Of a stretch of 64,000 nucleotides of DNA, positions 53,994 to 62,651 are shown one piece after another. The translations under genes were made by a program, and so were the position numbers. The stretch is from the NCBI RefSeq assembly GCF_008830185.1, contig NZ_WAGX01000007.1, forward strand, positions 454,073 to 518,072, read 5' to 3'. The notes under the pieces were generated by a model. The model worked only from the letters and a program-made list of their open reading frames with translations, did not search any database and was not told where the DNA came from. Numbering within the stretch: the first letter of the stretch is position 1; every line of letters begins with the position of its first letter. The DNA comes from Candidatus Galacturonatibacter soehngenii. Lineage in GTDB: Bacteria > Bacillota > Clostridia > Lachnospirales > Lachnospiraceae.

Positions 53994-54960
53994 TAAGATT
54001 ACTTTGGATGAAAATATAGAAATGCTTAGTTATGAGGAAGCCATAAGTCTTGTAAAACAAGAGGTTGAGCGTGCTTTGGTAAAATCTCCACATTTAATTC
54101 GAGATTATTTAAAGCATTTGGCTTCCTCGCAAGGGAAATACATTAGAGCAGTTTCAGTCATTGTTGCGGCGTTGGATGACGAAGGAAAAGTTCATCCTGA
54201 TGCAATCAAGGCAGCAGGTGCAATTGAAATCATTCACCTTGCCTCCTTGGTGCACGATGATATCATTGATAATGCAGATTTACGTAGAGGAAAATTAACG
54301 CTGCAAAAGAAGTATGGAAAAAGAACTGCGGTTATTTGTGGAGACTATCTTCTTAGTCTGGCACTAAAAATGGTTTCTGAGACTTCAGACAAAAAAAGAT
54401 ATTCGCAGCTTGACCTTCCAGACTACATTAGCAGACTCTGCCTTGGTGAATTAGAACAACATATAAATAATTACAACCTTAACTTATCCATTTATCAGTA
54501 TTTAAAAATTATATCAGGAAAGACCGCTGCATTATTTGAAGCATCCTTTTTTGCAGGAGCAATGGTTTTAAATGTTAGTGAAGAGCAACTAAGAAAATAC
54601 AGGCAGATTGGATATTATATCGGAATGATTTTTCAATTATCTGATGATTGTATCGATTTTGACACGACCAAAGAGGTGGCCAATAAGCCAGTTCAATCTG
54701 ATTACGAACAAGGAGTTATTACGCTTCCATTGATTCATGCTTTTAAAAACTTAAATCATTTCAAGAAAAAAGCGGTTGATGAACAAGTAACACGTGAAGA
54801 AATCAATCAGGCGGTTATGAAAACAGGCGGTCTTGATTTTACACAAGGATTGATTAAAAAGTATTATAACAAATCCATAAAACGTCTTGACGAATTGATG
54901 ATCACAGATGATAAAAAGGAAAAGATTTTATTGATATTAAACAAGGCATCACGAATTTAG
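53986..54960 (+). CDS. Trans-polyprenyl diphosphate synthase (DmkB-like)
   Basis: This 324-residue prenyl elongation enzyme has the first aspartate-rich motif HDDIIDNADLRR (Asp91, Asp92, Asp95) and the second LSDDCIDFD (Asp220, Asp221, Asp224). It makes the polyprenyl tail for a quinone. The gene overlaps ndh2 by eight bases and precedes the UbiA-type gene, as in FLEET loci where DmkA and DmkB make a dedicated demethylmenaquinone. Chain length cannot be told from the sequence. Confidence 0.9.
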   Translation: MINKITLDENIEMLSYEEAISLVKQEVERALVKSPHLIRDYLKHLASSQGKYIRAVSVIVAALDDEGKVHPDAIKAAGAIEIIHLASLVHDDIIDNADLRRGKLTLQKKYGKRTAVICGDYLLSLALKMVSETSDKKRYSQLDLPDYISRLCLGELEQHINNYNLNLSIYQYLKIISGKTAALFEASFFAGAMVLNVSEEQLRKYRQIGYYIGMIFQLSDDCIDFDTTKEVANKPVQSDYEQGVITLPLIHAFKNLNHFKKKAVDEQVTREEINQAVMKTGGLDFTQGLIKKYYNKSIKRLDELMITDDKKEKILLILNKASRI

Positions 54961-55011
54961 TTAATGTTGTTAAGACTTTTGAATTTGTCTTAGTATAAGA
55001 CGGAGGAAATT

Positions 55012-55911
55012 TTGATAAAGAAGTTTTTAAACTATGTAGAAATTAGAACAAAGATCACAAGTACATTTACCTTTGCAATGACCATTGGATTTTTGTTATA
55101 TCAAAAACAAAAGATAAATTGGATCGCTAGTATTATTTTCTTTTTATCTATGTTTTTATTTGATTTAACAACGACTGCAATTAATAATTATATTGATTCA
55201 AAAGAAAATGACCAAATTCTTGATTTTGAGAGAAAAAAATCACTTTATATTATATATGCATTGTTTATAATAAGCGTAGTGCTTGGTTTATATTTGGTAT
55301 CTTTAACAGATATAGTTATTTTAGCAGCAGGAGGCGCATGCTTTTTATGCGGCGTTTTCTATACATATGGACCAATACCTATATCAAGACAGCCTCTTGG
55401 TGAATTGTTTTCAGGTTTTTTCTACGGTGTAATGATACCATTTATATTAATGTATATTAATACACCAGCTGGCACATTTTTATCTTATCAGATAAGCTTT
55501 GAATCTATCCGTTTAGAGTTTCAAATCATACCTATTCTTCAATTACTTTTATTTGCAATTACACCATTTTGTGTTACTGCTAATATTATGCTTGCGAATA
55601 ATATTTGTGATTTGGAAAAGGATATTAAAGTACGTCGATTTACGTTGCCTTATTATATCGGGGAAAAAGCATTGCCTTTATTTGCAGGCCTGTATTACAC
55701 AACCTATGTTGCAACAATTGGTATGGTTATTTTAAAAATATTATCACCGATATGTCTGATTTCTATCATTTCAATTATATTGGTGCAAAAAAATATAAAT
55801 CAGTTTAAAAAGGAGCAAGATAAAACAAAAACATTTATTTGCTCCATCAAAAATTTTATACTAATCATGGGAATTAATACATTAGTCATATTCTTAAGTT
55901 TATTCTTCTAA
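55012..55911 (+). CDS. UbiA family prenyltransferase (MenA/DmkA-like)
   Basis: This 299-residue membrane protein has about nine hydrophobic segments and the two Asp-rich UbiA motifs NNYIDSKENDQILD and NNICDLEKDIKVRR. It would attach the polyprenyl chain to a quinone precursor such as DHNA. The start is TTG at 55012 with GGAGG six bases before it. Gene order after ndh2 and the polyprenyl synthase supports demethylmenaquinone synthesis for electron export. No menaquinone methyltransferase is in the locus. Confidence 0.87.
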   Translation: MIKKFLNYVEIRTKITSTFTFAMTIGFLLYQKQKINWIASIIFFLSMFLFDLTTTAINNYIDSKENDQILDFERKKSLYIIYALFIISVVLGLYLVSLTDIVILAAGGACFLCGVFYTYGPIPISRQPLGELFSGFFYGVMIPFILMYINTPAGTFLSYQISFESIRLEFQIIPILQLLLFAITPFCVTANIMLANNICDLEKDIKVRRFTLPYYIGEKALPLFAGLYYTTYVATIGMVILKILSPICLISIISIILVQKNINQFKKEQDKTKTFICSIKNFILIMGINTLVIFLSLFF

Positions 55912-55956
55912 TCCATTGGATTAGATTGAAATAAAAATAAAATAATTAAGGAACAT

Positions 55957-56008
55957 AAGACCTAAGGGGAGTGTAAGACACACCTGGTCTTTAGACCGCT
56001 AGCGCGGT
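55957..56008 (+). promoter_or_regulatory. Structured 5' leader before the PplA-like gene
   Basis: Two hairpins precede the ribosome binding site. The first has AAGACC/GGTCTT outside, AGG/CCT and GTGT/ACAC inside (55957-55991). The second has ACCGC/GCGGT (55995-56008). GGAGG starts six bases later. It may stabilise the mRNA of this abundant lipoprotein or regulate it. It does not match the FMN riboswitch. Confidence 0.5.
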
Positions 56009-56024
56009 GGAATGGAGGTAATTT

Positions 56025-57143
56025 ATGAAAAAGGTAGCATCATTATTACTTAGCTCAGTATTAGTAGTTTCTTTACTTGCTGGATGTGGAAGTAAAAAAG
56101 CAGAGGAACCATCTACAACTGATCAATCAGCAACTAAGACAGAAGAAGCTGCAACAGACACAAAGGAAACAGAAACAGCAACTGACGAAACAACAACTGA
56201 AACAGCAACAGAAGGTACTGGAGCAAAAACTGGTATCGCAATTAATACTTCAATTGAGAAATCAACAGCAGCAGGTGCTGAAGATGGTCTTGCTCAAATT
56301 GACTCTACTGTTGTAGCAGTATTAGTTGATGCAGATGGTAAAATCTTAGATTGTAAAATCGATGCAGCTCAAACAAAAATTAATTTTTCAGCAGAAGGTA
56401 AAATCACAACTGATTTAGCTTCAGAAATTAAATCAAAACAGGAACTTGGCGCTGACTATGGTATGGCAAAAGCTTCTTCAATCCAAAAAGAATGGAATGA
56501 ACAAGCTAATGCATTTGCAGCTTATGTAGTTGGTAAAACTGTAGATGAAGTAAAAGGTATTGCAGTAAATGACGAAGGTGTTGCAACAGACGCTGATTTA
56601 GCAGCTTCTGTAACCATTAAACTTGGTGGCTATATTGCTACAATTGAAAAAGCAGTTGCTAACGCAAAAGAGCTTGGTGCATCAAATGAAGATAAGTTAG
56701 GCCTTGGTGTAAATACTACAATTAATAAATCAACAGATGCAACTGCAGAAGCTGAAGGATTGGCTCAGGCTTATTCTTTCTATGAAGCAGTGACTGTAGA
56801 TGCAAGTGGAAAAATTACAAGTGCAGTTGTTGACTCAACTCAAGGAAATGTAAACTTTGATACAAAAGGTGCCATTACTTCTGACTTAACAGCAGCAGTT
56901 CAAACAAAACAAGAGTTAAAAGAAAACTATGGTATGAAAAAAGCTTCTGCTATTGGTAAAGAGTGGTATGAACAAGCAGATGCATTTGCTGCTTATGTAA
57001 CAGGAAAAACTATAGATGAAGTAAAAGGTATCACAGTTAATGCTGAAGGTTATGCAGAAGATGCAGATTTAACAAGTTCAGTAACAGTACACATTGGACC
57101 ATTTATCACTGTTACAGAAAAAGCTGTTGCTAGTGCAAAATAA
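56025..57143 (+). CDS. PplA-like extracellular electron-transfer lipoprotein with two tandem domains
   Basis: This 372-residue lipoprotein has a lipobox (LLAGC, Cys21), a Thr/Glu-rich tether to about residue 68 and two homologous domains of about 150 residues (about 69-215 and 218-372). Each holds KQEL, YGM-KAS-I-KEW-EQ and GKT-DEVKGI-VN. Each ends with a sequence like the ApbE flavinylation motif: DLAASVT (Thr197) and DLTSSVT (Thr354). In Listeria the equivalent PplA carries covalently bound FMN at two sites and passes electrons to iron or soluble flavins. GGAGG precedes the ATG. The flavinylated threonines are inferred. Confidence 0.85.
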   Translation: MKKVASLLLSSVLVVSLLAGCGSKKAEEPSTTDQSATKTEEAATDTKETETATDETTTETATEGTGAKTGIAINTSIEKSTAAGAEDGLAQIDSTVVAVLVDADGKILDCKIDAAQTKINFSAEGKITTDLASEIKSKQELGADYGMAKASSIQKEWNEQANAFAAYVVGKTVDEVKGIAVNDEGVATDADLAASVTIKLGGYIATIEKAVANAKELGASNEDKLGLGVNTTINKSTDATAEAEGLAQAYSFYEAVTVDASGKITSAVVDSTQGNVNFDTKGAITSDLTAAVQTKQELKENYGMKKASAIGKEWYEQADAFAAYVTGKTIDEVKGITVNAEGYAEDADLTSSVTVHIGPFITVTEKAVASAK

Positions 57144-57199
57144 TAGAACACAATAACATATATAGTAAGAAATAGGTTCTATTTCTAGCACCCACAAGT

Positions 57200-57237
57200 G
57201 GGGATGCATTTCATTTCCTAAAATGATGCATCCCCAT
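57200..57237 (+). terminator. Hairpin between pplA-like and apbE-like genes
   Basis: GGGGATGCAT (57200-57209) pairs with ATGCATCCCC and the stem continues inward through CATTT/AAATG with small mismatches. The T tract is weak, so partial termination is likely, favouring more lipoprotein than transferase. Confidence 0.7.
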
Positions 57238-57293
57238 CTTAATTCTAGTAGGTTGCTCTACAAGCTAGATAGAATTTATTAGAGGTGAAGGTT

Positions 57294-58349
57294 TTGACAA
57301 AACGTGTATTAAGTGTCCTTTTAGTATTGGTTATGTTATGCAATGTTACAGGATGTGCAAATAGCAGACAAACACGCTATGAAGCCAGTTTTTTAGAATT
57401 ATTTGATACTGTGACCAAGATAGTAGGATATGCAAAAAATAAAGAAGAGTTTACTGAATATACACAGCTTATCTATGATGAGTTAAAAGTGTACCACGAA
57501 TTATATGATATCTATCATGATTATGATGGAATTAATAATATAAAGACTATCAATGACAACGCTGGTATTAAGCCAGTCAAAGTAGACCAAAAGATAATTG
57601 ATTTGATCAAGTTGTCGAAAGAGGCCTATGAGCTCACAGAGGGTAAAATGAATATTGCCTTAGGAGCTGTGTTAACGTTGTGGCATGACTATAGGGAGAG
57701 AGGGACACAAGATCCAGAAAATGCAGCGCTTCCGCCAATGGAGGAACTAAAAGAACGAGCAGAGCATACCAATATTGAGGATGTCATTTTGAATGAAGAA
57801 GAATCAACAGTATTCTTAAAAGATCCTAAGATGAGTCTGGATGTTGGGTCTGTAGGAAAAGGGTATGCAACAGAACAAGTTAGTAAGACTTTGAAAGAAA
57901 GAGGCTATTTACATGTTATGCTGTCTGTTGGAGGTAATCTAAAAGCAATTGGAACAAAACTAACAGATAATAATAAGGAAATACCGTGGAGCGCAGGAGT
58001 TCAAAATCCTGATATGGAAAGTGAAAATACCAATCTTTATATACTAAACCTAGAAGATTACAGTCTTGTCACAAGTGGAGTCTATCAAAGATACTATACT
58101 GTAGATGGAAAGCAATATCATCATATTATAGATCCTAATACCCTAATGCCTTCGGATTATTTTCTGTCAGTATCGATTGTGTGCAAGGATTCAGGAATGG
58201 CGGACGTACTAACAACAGCCTTATTTAATATGTCTTATGAAGATGGATTAAAATTTATTGAGAAATTTGATGAAACACAAGCCTTATGGGTATTTAAAGA
58301 CGGTTCAATAGAGTATACGGCTGGATTTGAACATATGATTAAGAAGTAA
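57294..58349 (+). CDS. ApbE-type FAD:protein FMN transferase lipoprotein (FmnB-like)
   Basis: This protein of about 351 residues has a lipobox (NVTGCANS) and the ApbE fold: FLELFDTVTKI, the Ser/Asp-rich LDVGSVGKGYATEQV, LSVGGNLKAIG, and YHHIIDPNTLMPSD, the metal- and FAD-binding end. It transfers FMN from FAD to a Thr/Ser of an extracytoplasmic protein; its evident client is the lipoprotein encoded just before it. AGAGGTG favours the TTG start at 57294 over the GTG at 57285, which lies within that site. The gene is transcribed with its neighbours. Confidence 0.92.
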   Translation: MTKRVLSVLLVLVMLCNVTGCANSRQTRYEASFLELFDTVTKIVGYAKNKEEFTEYTQLIYDELKVYHELYDIYHDYDGINNIKTINDNAGIKPVKVDQKIIDLIKLSKEAYELTEGKMNIALGAVLTLWHDYRERGTQDPENAALPPMEELKERAEHTNIEDVILNEEESTVFLKDPKMSLDVGSVGKGYATEQVSKTLKERGYLHVMLSVGGNLKAIGTKLTDNNKEIPWSAGVQNPDMESENTNLYILNLEDYSLVTSGVYQRYYTVDGKQYHHIIDPNTLMPSDYFLSVSIVCKDSGMADVLTTALFNMSYEDGLKFIEKFDETQALWVFKDGSIEYTAGFEHMIKK

Positions 58350-58411
58350 GGCAGAAGAAAAGGTTAAATAAAACCTACGGATAATATGTAGTTAGAATGG
58401 ATGGAGCAACA

Positions 58412-58909
58412 ATGAAAGCAAAACGAATTGCAGTATACGGTATGCTGATAGCATTAGCCTTTATATTAAGTTATATTGAAAGTATGATTCCGATTCCAAT
58501 ACCAATCCCAGGAGTTAAGATTGGTTTGGCAAATCTAGTTGTTCTTGCAGGATTATACACGATGGGAGCAAAAGAAGCATTTGTATTATCCATGATTCGT
58601 ATCATTTTAGTTGGATTTACATTTGGTAATTTATCTACTATGATGTTTAGCTTTGCAGGTGGAATATTAAGCTGGATATTGATGGCGTCTTTTTGCAAAT
58701 CTAAAAAATTTAGTATAAGTGGAGTAAGTATAATAGGTGGGGTGTCTCATAATGTTGGACAAATACTAGCAGCCATGTGGGTAGTCGATAGTTCAGCACT
58801 TTTATATTATCTTCCATTTCTACTAGTATCAGGAGCAGCAATGGGAATTATAATTGGATTGGTTGGCTCCATTCTGATAAAACGAATTAAGAATGCACAT
58901 ATAGAATAG
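58412..58909 (+). CDS. Gx-type membrane transporter family protein (EetB-like; heptaprenyl synthase component I family)
   Basis: This protein of about 165 residues has five to six membrane segments and resembles ECF S-component-like proteins annotated as Gx transporter or heptaprenyl diphosphate synthase component I (IPIPIPGVKIGLANLVVLAG; MMFSFAGGILSW; GVSHNVGQILAAMWV). In FLEET loci the homologue is EetB, needed for electron export. The start at 58412 follows GGAG. The usual partner EetA (a NusG-II-domain protein) is not encoded between this gene and apbE or downstream. Confidence 0.85.
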   Translation: MKAKRIAVYGMLIALAFILSYIESMIPIPIPIPGVKIGLANLVVLAGLYTMGAKEAFVLSMIRIILVGFTFGNLSTMMFSFAGGILSWILMASFCKSKKFSISGVSIIGGVSHNVGQILAAMWVVDSSALLYYLPFLLVSGAAMGIIIGLVGSILIKRIKNAHIE

Positions 58910-58923
58910 CAAAGAAAGTTTGA

Positions 58924-58956
58924 AAATACGATATTGTATAGATATCGTATTTTATT
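58924..58956 (+). terminator. Intrinsic terminator ending the electron-transfer locus
   Basis: AAATACGATA pairs with TATCGTATTT around a ten-base loop, followed by TATT. It lies 15 bases after the EetB-like gene. Confidence 0.8.
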
Positions 58957-59138
58957 ATTGAGATATTTGAATTAAAAATGAAAAAAATAAAACATAATAA
59001 TTGCGTTGACAATACCATATAATGTCAGTTATTTGCCATTATTTACGGACTTAGTTAGGGCTATACTTATATAATAAGCGTAAGCTTACAAAAGCATAAA
59101 CCTCCTAAAACTTTGATGAATTGTGCATGCAAAAGGTA

Positions 59139-59166
59139 ACGCTTAGTATATGCCAATCATACTATA
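59139..59166 (+). promoter_or_regulatory. Possible sigma-K-type promoter of the collagen-like gene
   Basis: AC (59139-59140), 17 bases, then CATACTATA (59158-59166) agrees with the late sporulation sigma-K pattern AC-N16/17-CATA-N3-TA. The 318-base gap 58910-59228 has no other gene. Weak motif, so low confidence. Confidence 0.35.
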
Positions 59167-59228
59167 TATCAGAATAATTTTAGTTATTTTTAATATTATT
59201 CTAGAAGTTTTAAACAAAGGGGTTAAAC

Positions 59229-59648
59229 ATGAAGAATTTTAATAACGACAAAGATATGACTCAACAAAGTTGTTTTAATGGTTGTAATTCAGGTTGTGAT
59301 TCTTCAGGCTGGAGACCTGGTTCTGCGGGACCAACAGGACCAAGAGGATGCCAAGGTCCGACAGGCCCACGTGGCCCACAAGGTCCACAAGGCCCACAAG
59401 GTCCAACAGGTCCACGTGGTTTGCAAGGGCCACAAGGTCCACAAGGTCCACAAGGTCTGCAAGGTCCATTAGGGCCACAAGGTCCAGTAGCACCGTATAT
59501 AATAGGAAACTACAAAATAGCCCGTTATAAGGGCAAAAAAATAAAATATGAGCTATCACATTACACAGGATACCGCCCTATTGGACAAGATGGGCGGTAT
59601 TTTTGTGTCTGGATAGCGGAACTTCGGGTCAAGTTGGCCCGAAGTTGA
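59229..59648 (+). CDS. Collagen-like spore-surface-type protein, probably truncated by the ICE
   Basis: This 139-residue reading frame has a Cys/Asn-rich N-terminus ([12 protein letters not shown]) and then about 18 Gly-x-y triplets ([12 protein letters not shown] type). Such proteins form exosporium hair in Bacillus and Clostridia. After GPQGPVAP the sequence changes abruptly to basic residues, and the last codons read across the terminator hairpin and into the GC-rich ICE end. The normal C-terminal trimer domain is missing. The most likely reading is that ICE insertion replaced the 3' end of the gene. An AAAGGGG site precedes the ATG. Confidence 0.75.
   Translation: MKNFNNDKDMTQQSCFNGCNSGCDSSGWRPGSAGPTGPRGCQGPTGPRGPQGPQGPQGPTGPRGLQGPQGPQGPQGLQGPLGPQGPVAPYIIGNYKIARYKGKKIKYELSHYTGYRPIGQDGRYFCVWIAELRVKLARS
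59570..59606 (+). terminator. Terminator at the left end of the ICE
   Basis: A perfect 9-bp stem (ATACCGCCC with GGGCGGTAT) with a 13-base loop and following Ts. It would block readthrough into the ICE from the chromosome. Confidence 0.8.
59621..59645. repeat. Palindromic ICE element, copy 1 (ACTTCGGG-N9-CCCGAAGT)
   Basis: Perfect 8-bp arms. The whole 25-base unit is the exact reverse complement of copy 3 at 62651. It sits 90 bases before the parB-like start. Confidence 0.95.
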
Positions 59649-59734
59649 AAGGAGGGATTGCAAATATCCCGTTGGGCTTGATTGAAAGATCAGGTCCTTT
59701 TTTGATGCCATAAAACAGACAAGGAGGAAAACGC

Positions 59735-61228
59735 ATGGCAAAAAATGAGCCAAATAAGCCGGAGGAAGCGAAAACTGCCCCGGCACAGGAAACCACAGCA
59801 GGAGAAAAAAGCACTCCCGCACCCATGCCGGAGATTGACGGCGAAGCTCCTGCCCTAGAAAAGACTGCCGAAGAAACAGCGGCACTTCCCCATGAGAATG
59901 GAGCCACCCCGGATAAAACCGATACGGACAGGCCGGAAGAACCTAACCTCATTGGCATTCCTGCCCCCGGTGATGTGGTGGTTTCCTTTGACAAAATCAA
60001 TGAGATTGTTTCCGGGAAACAGGCGGCAGTAAAGGAAGCGGAGCAGATCGCCCCCGAAAAACAGGACGTGGAAAAATCAGTGCCCGTCGGAAAAAAGGCA
60101 GAGCCAGAGAAACCCGGTACGGATAAGGGAACGGAAAACGAGCCAAAAACGGCTGACAGCAAGCCCAAATCCCACCTGCAAAAAACCACTGAAAAAGCAG
60201 ACAAAAAGCCCTCTCGCCCTGCCAAACAGGAAAAAACCCAAAAGGCTGTAAAACCCGAAAAGCCGGATAAACCGAAACAAGCCGCAGAAATTGGCGGCAG
60301 GGCTTCTGATTCCCCGCAAGCTACGGAACAGGCACAGCAGAAAACGCCTCCCTCTGCTCCGGAACTGCCGCCCGAACCGAAGGAAACACCCCGCCCCGGC
60401 GAACAAGAGCAGATTGTTTATCTGAACCTTTCCGAGCTTCACGCTTTCAAAGACCACCCGTTCCAAGTCCGCAATGACGAGGAAATGCGGGCTATGGTGG
60501 AGAGCGTCAAGGACAAGGGCGTTACCCAGCCTGCCATTGTCAGACCCCGTGAGGATGGCGGGTATGAAATCGTATCGGGCCACCGCCGCCAGAAAGCCAG
60601 CGAATTAGCGGGATTTGCGGATATGCCTTGTATTGTCCGTAACATGACGGACGAACAGGCTATCACACAGATGGTGGAGGACAACACCAACCAGCGTGAA
60701 AATATCCTTCCCAGCGAACGCGCCAAAGCCTTAAAAATGCAGTTGGAGGCCATCAAGCGGCAAGGAGCGCGTGAGGATTTGACTTCGGGACAAAATGGCC
60801 CGAAGTCGGAAAAGGGACAACGTTCCAATGAGGTTGTTGCCGAGCGCAACAAAATGACGGTCAAGCAAGTTCAGCGGTATATCAAGCTGAATGAACTTGT
60901 TCCCGACCTTATGAAGATGGTGGACGAAAAGAAAATTGCGTTTACTCCCGCTGTGGAGTTGGCCTTTATCAAGCCAAAAAATCAGAGGTATATCGCTATC
61001 GCCATTGAAGGTCAGCAGTCCTCTCCCTCTCTGTCACAAGCGCAGCGCATGAGGGAGCTTGACGGAAAAGGCATGTTAAATGCCGATGTGATTGACGGTA
61101 TTATGTTAGAAGAAAAAAAGGAGGCAGACAAAGTGATTATTTCAAGTCAGGAATTAAGCCAGTATTTCGGCAAGGAGAAAACCCCGCGCGAAATGAAGGA
61201 TAAATCCCGCCAATGCCCGAAATCTTAA
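59735..61228 (+). CDS. ParB/Spo0J-like nuclease-domain protein of the ICE (C-terminus altered)
   Basis: The first 220 or so residues are a disordered Pro/Lys/Glu-rich region. A ParB/Srx-type domain follows (VYLNLSELHAFKDHPFQVR; GGYEIVSGHRRQKASELAG; VEDNTNQRENILPSERA) with a helix-turn-helix-like stretch (MTVKQVQRYIKLNELVPDL). Such proteins sit at the start of Tn1549-like conjugation modules and may act in maintenance or regulation of the element. CAAGGAGG precedes the ATG. The frame ends after EKTPREMKD in a short unrelated tail (KSRQCPKS), just where the VirD4 reading frame begins, so its natural C-terminus is probably lost by a deletion. Confidence 0.85.
   Translation: MAKNEPNKPEEAKTAPAQETTAGEKSTPAPMPEIDGEAPALEKTAEETAALPHENGATPDKTDTDRPEEPNLIGIPAPGDVVVSFDKINEIVSGKQAAVKEAEQIAPEKQDVEKSVPVGKKAEPEKPGTDKGTENEPKTADSKPKSHLQKTTEKADKKPSRPAKQEKTQKAVKPEKPDKPKQAAEIGGRASDSPQATEQAQQKTPPSAPELPPEPKETPRPGEQEQIVYLNLSELHAFKDHPFQVRNDEEMRAMVESVKDKGVTQPAIVRPREDGGYEIVSGHRRQKASELAGFADMPCIVRNMTDEQAITQMVEDNTNQRENILPSERAKALKMQLEAIKRQGAREDLTSGQNGPKSEKGQRSNEVVAERNKMTVKQVQRYIKLNELVPDLMKMVDEKKIAFTPAVELAFIKPKNQRYIAIAIEGQQSSPSLSQAQRMRELDGKGMLNADVIDGIMLEEKKEADKVIISSQELSQYFGKEKTPREMKDKSRQCPKS
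60781..60807. repeat. Palindromic ICE element, copy 2, inside the parB-like gene
   Basis: GACTTCGGG-N9-CCCGAAGTC has 9-bp arms; the spacer differs from copies 1 and 3 in five or more positions. It lies within coding sequence. Confidence 0.9.
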
Positions 61229-62651
61229 CTGCTGTATCATTGGTTCGTCCGGCTCCGGCAAAACAAGGTTCTGGCTTACCCCGCAACTGCTTCAAGCACA
61301 TTCGTCATACCTGTGCGTAGACCCAAAAGGCAGTATCTTGGGGCAGGTTGGCTCATTCCTACAAAAGCAGGGATATAAAATCAAGGTGTTTAACAGCATA
61401 GATTTTTCAAAATCTATGCACTATAACCCGCTGGCCTACATCAAGACGGAAAGCGATATTCTAAAGTTTGTCAATGCCCTGATTGAGAATACAAAGGGCG
61501 ACGGCAAGGAGGGCGACCCGTTCTGGACGAAAGCGGAAACGCTTTTGTGCTGCGCTTTAATCGGGTATATCGTCTTTGAGGGGCCGGAGGAAGAACGCAA
61601 TATCAATACCCTTGTGGATATGCTCAACAGCATGGAAACACGGGAAGATGATGAAAACTTCAAGAACGCTGTAGACTATATGTTCATGGGCTTGGAGAAG
61701 CGGAACCCCAATCATTTTGCGGTACGGCAGTACAAAAAATACAAGCTCGCCAGCGGCAAAACTTCCAAAAGTATCCTGATTTCCTGCGGAGCCAGATTGG
61801 CTCCGTTTGATATTGGGCAGCTTCGGGAGATTATGAGCTATGACGAGATGGAGCTTGACCGCATGGGCGATAGGAAAACCGCGACATTCTTCATCATCAG
61901 CGACACCGACACAACGTACAACTTTATTGTTGCCCTCGCCTTTTCACAGATGTTCAATCTTTTGTGTGAACGGGCCGACAACAAACACGGTGGCAGACTG
62001 CCCCATCATGTGCGCGTCCTTTGGGACGAGGCCGCGAACACGGGACAGGTTCCACAGCTCGAAAAACTCTGTGCAGTCATTCGCTCGCGTGAAATTTCCC
62101 TCTGTCTGTTTTTGCAGGCACAGAGCCAGTTAAAAGCCCTGTATAAAGACCATGCGGAAACCATTATGGGAAATATGGATTCGGTCATTTTCTTGGGAGG
62201 CCGGGAACATAGCACCATCAAGGAGCTTTCGGAGGTTTTGGGGAAAGAAACCATTTCCATGCAGACAGAAAGCCGGACGCGGGGCCAATCGGAAAGCTAT
62301 GGGCAAAACCTGCAACGGCTTGGGAAAGAACTTATGACAATGGACGAATTGACTACCATGCCCGGCGATAAGTGCATTTTACAGCTTCGGGGCTTGCGTC
62401 CGTTTCTTTCCCCCAAATATGACTTAAAAAAGCACCCCAATTACAGGCATACCGCCGAAGCCGACAAGCGCAACGCTTTTGATGCTTCAAGGCTGGTAAA
62501 CCGCCGCATAAAGAAGCTCAATCCCAATGAGCAGTATACCGTTTATGAAGTAGACGCTGACGAGGAAGCCGCCGCCATAGACGAGAACAATTCCAATAAC
62601 ATGGATATTCTCAACTATGATGATGTGGACGACCCGGAAGCGTTTGCATAA
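61197..62651 (+). pseudogene. VirD4/TraG-type conjugative coupling protein, N-terminus missing
   Basis: The frame is open from 61197, after a stop at 61194, without a start codon or ribosome binding site. It begins RNLNCCIIGSSGSGKTRFWL, the Walker A region that normally lies about 150 residues into these proteins. Conserved TraG sequence follows: CVDPKGS, NPLAYIKTESDILKFV, LLCCALIGYI, the Walker B region VLWDEAANTGQVPQ and LFLQAQSQLKALY. Full-length proteins have two N-terminal membrane segments, absent here. With the altered ParB end this shows an in-element deletion. If translated at all, it would start from an internal codon such as TTG at 61338, which removes Walker A. Confidence 0.85.

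Noticed and set aside
55921..56020. FMN riboswitch before the PplA-like gene
   Set aside because: None of the conserved RFN-element blocks are present; only simple hairpins are seen.
59006..59023. TTGACA close to TATAAT before the collagen-like gene
   Set aside because: The two boxes are only six bases apart, too close for a sigma-A promoter.
59275..59559. Other-frame and minus-strand reading frames through the collagen repeat
   Set aside because: Their periodic Leu/Val/Asp or Arg/Ser/Thr composition is the direct result of the Gly-Pro-x triplet repeat read out of frame.
59556..60864. Long minus-strand reading frames opposite the parB-like gene
   Set aside because: High GC removes stop codons on the opposite strand; the plus frame has a strong ribosome binding site and clear ParB motifs.
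61338..62651. Treating the coupling-protein frame from the TTG at 61338 as an intact gene
   Set aside because: Homologous sequence including Walker A continues in frame upstream to 61218, so this start is internal and the gene is truncated.
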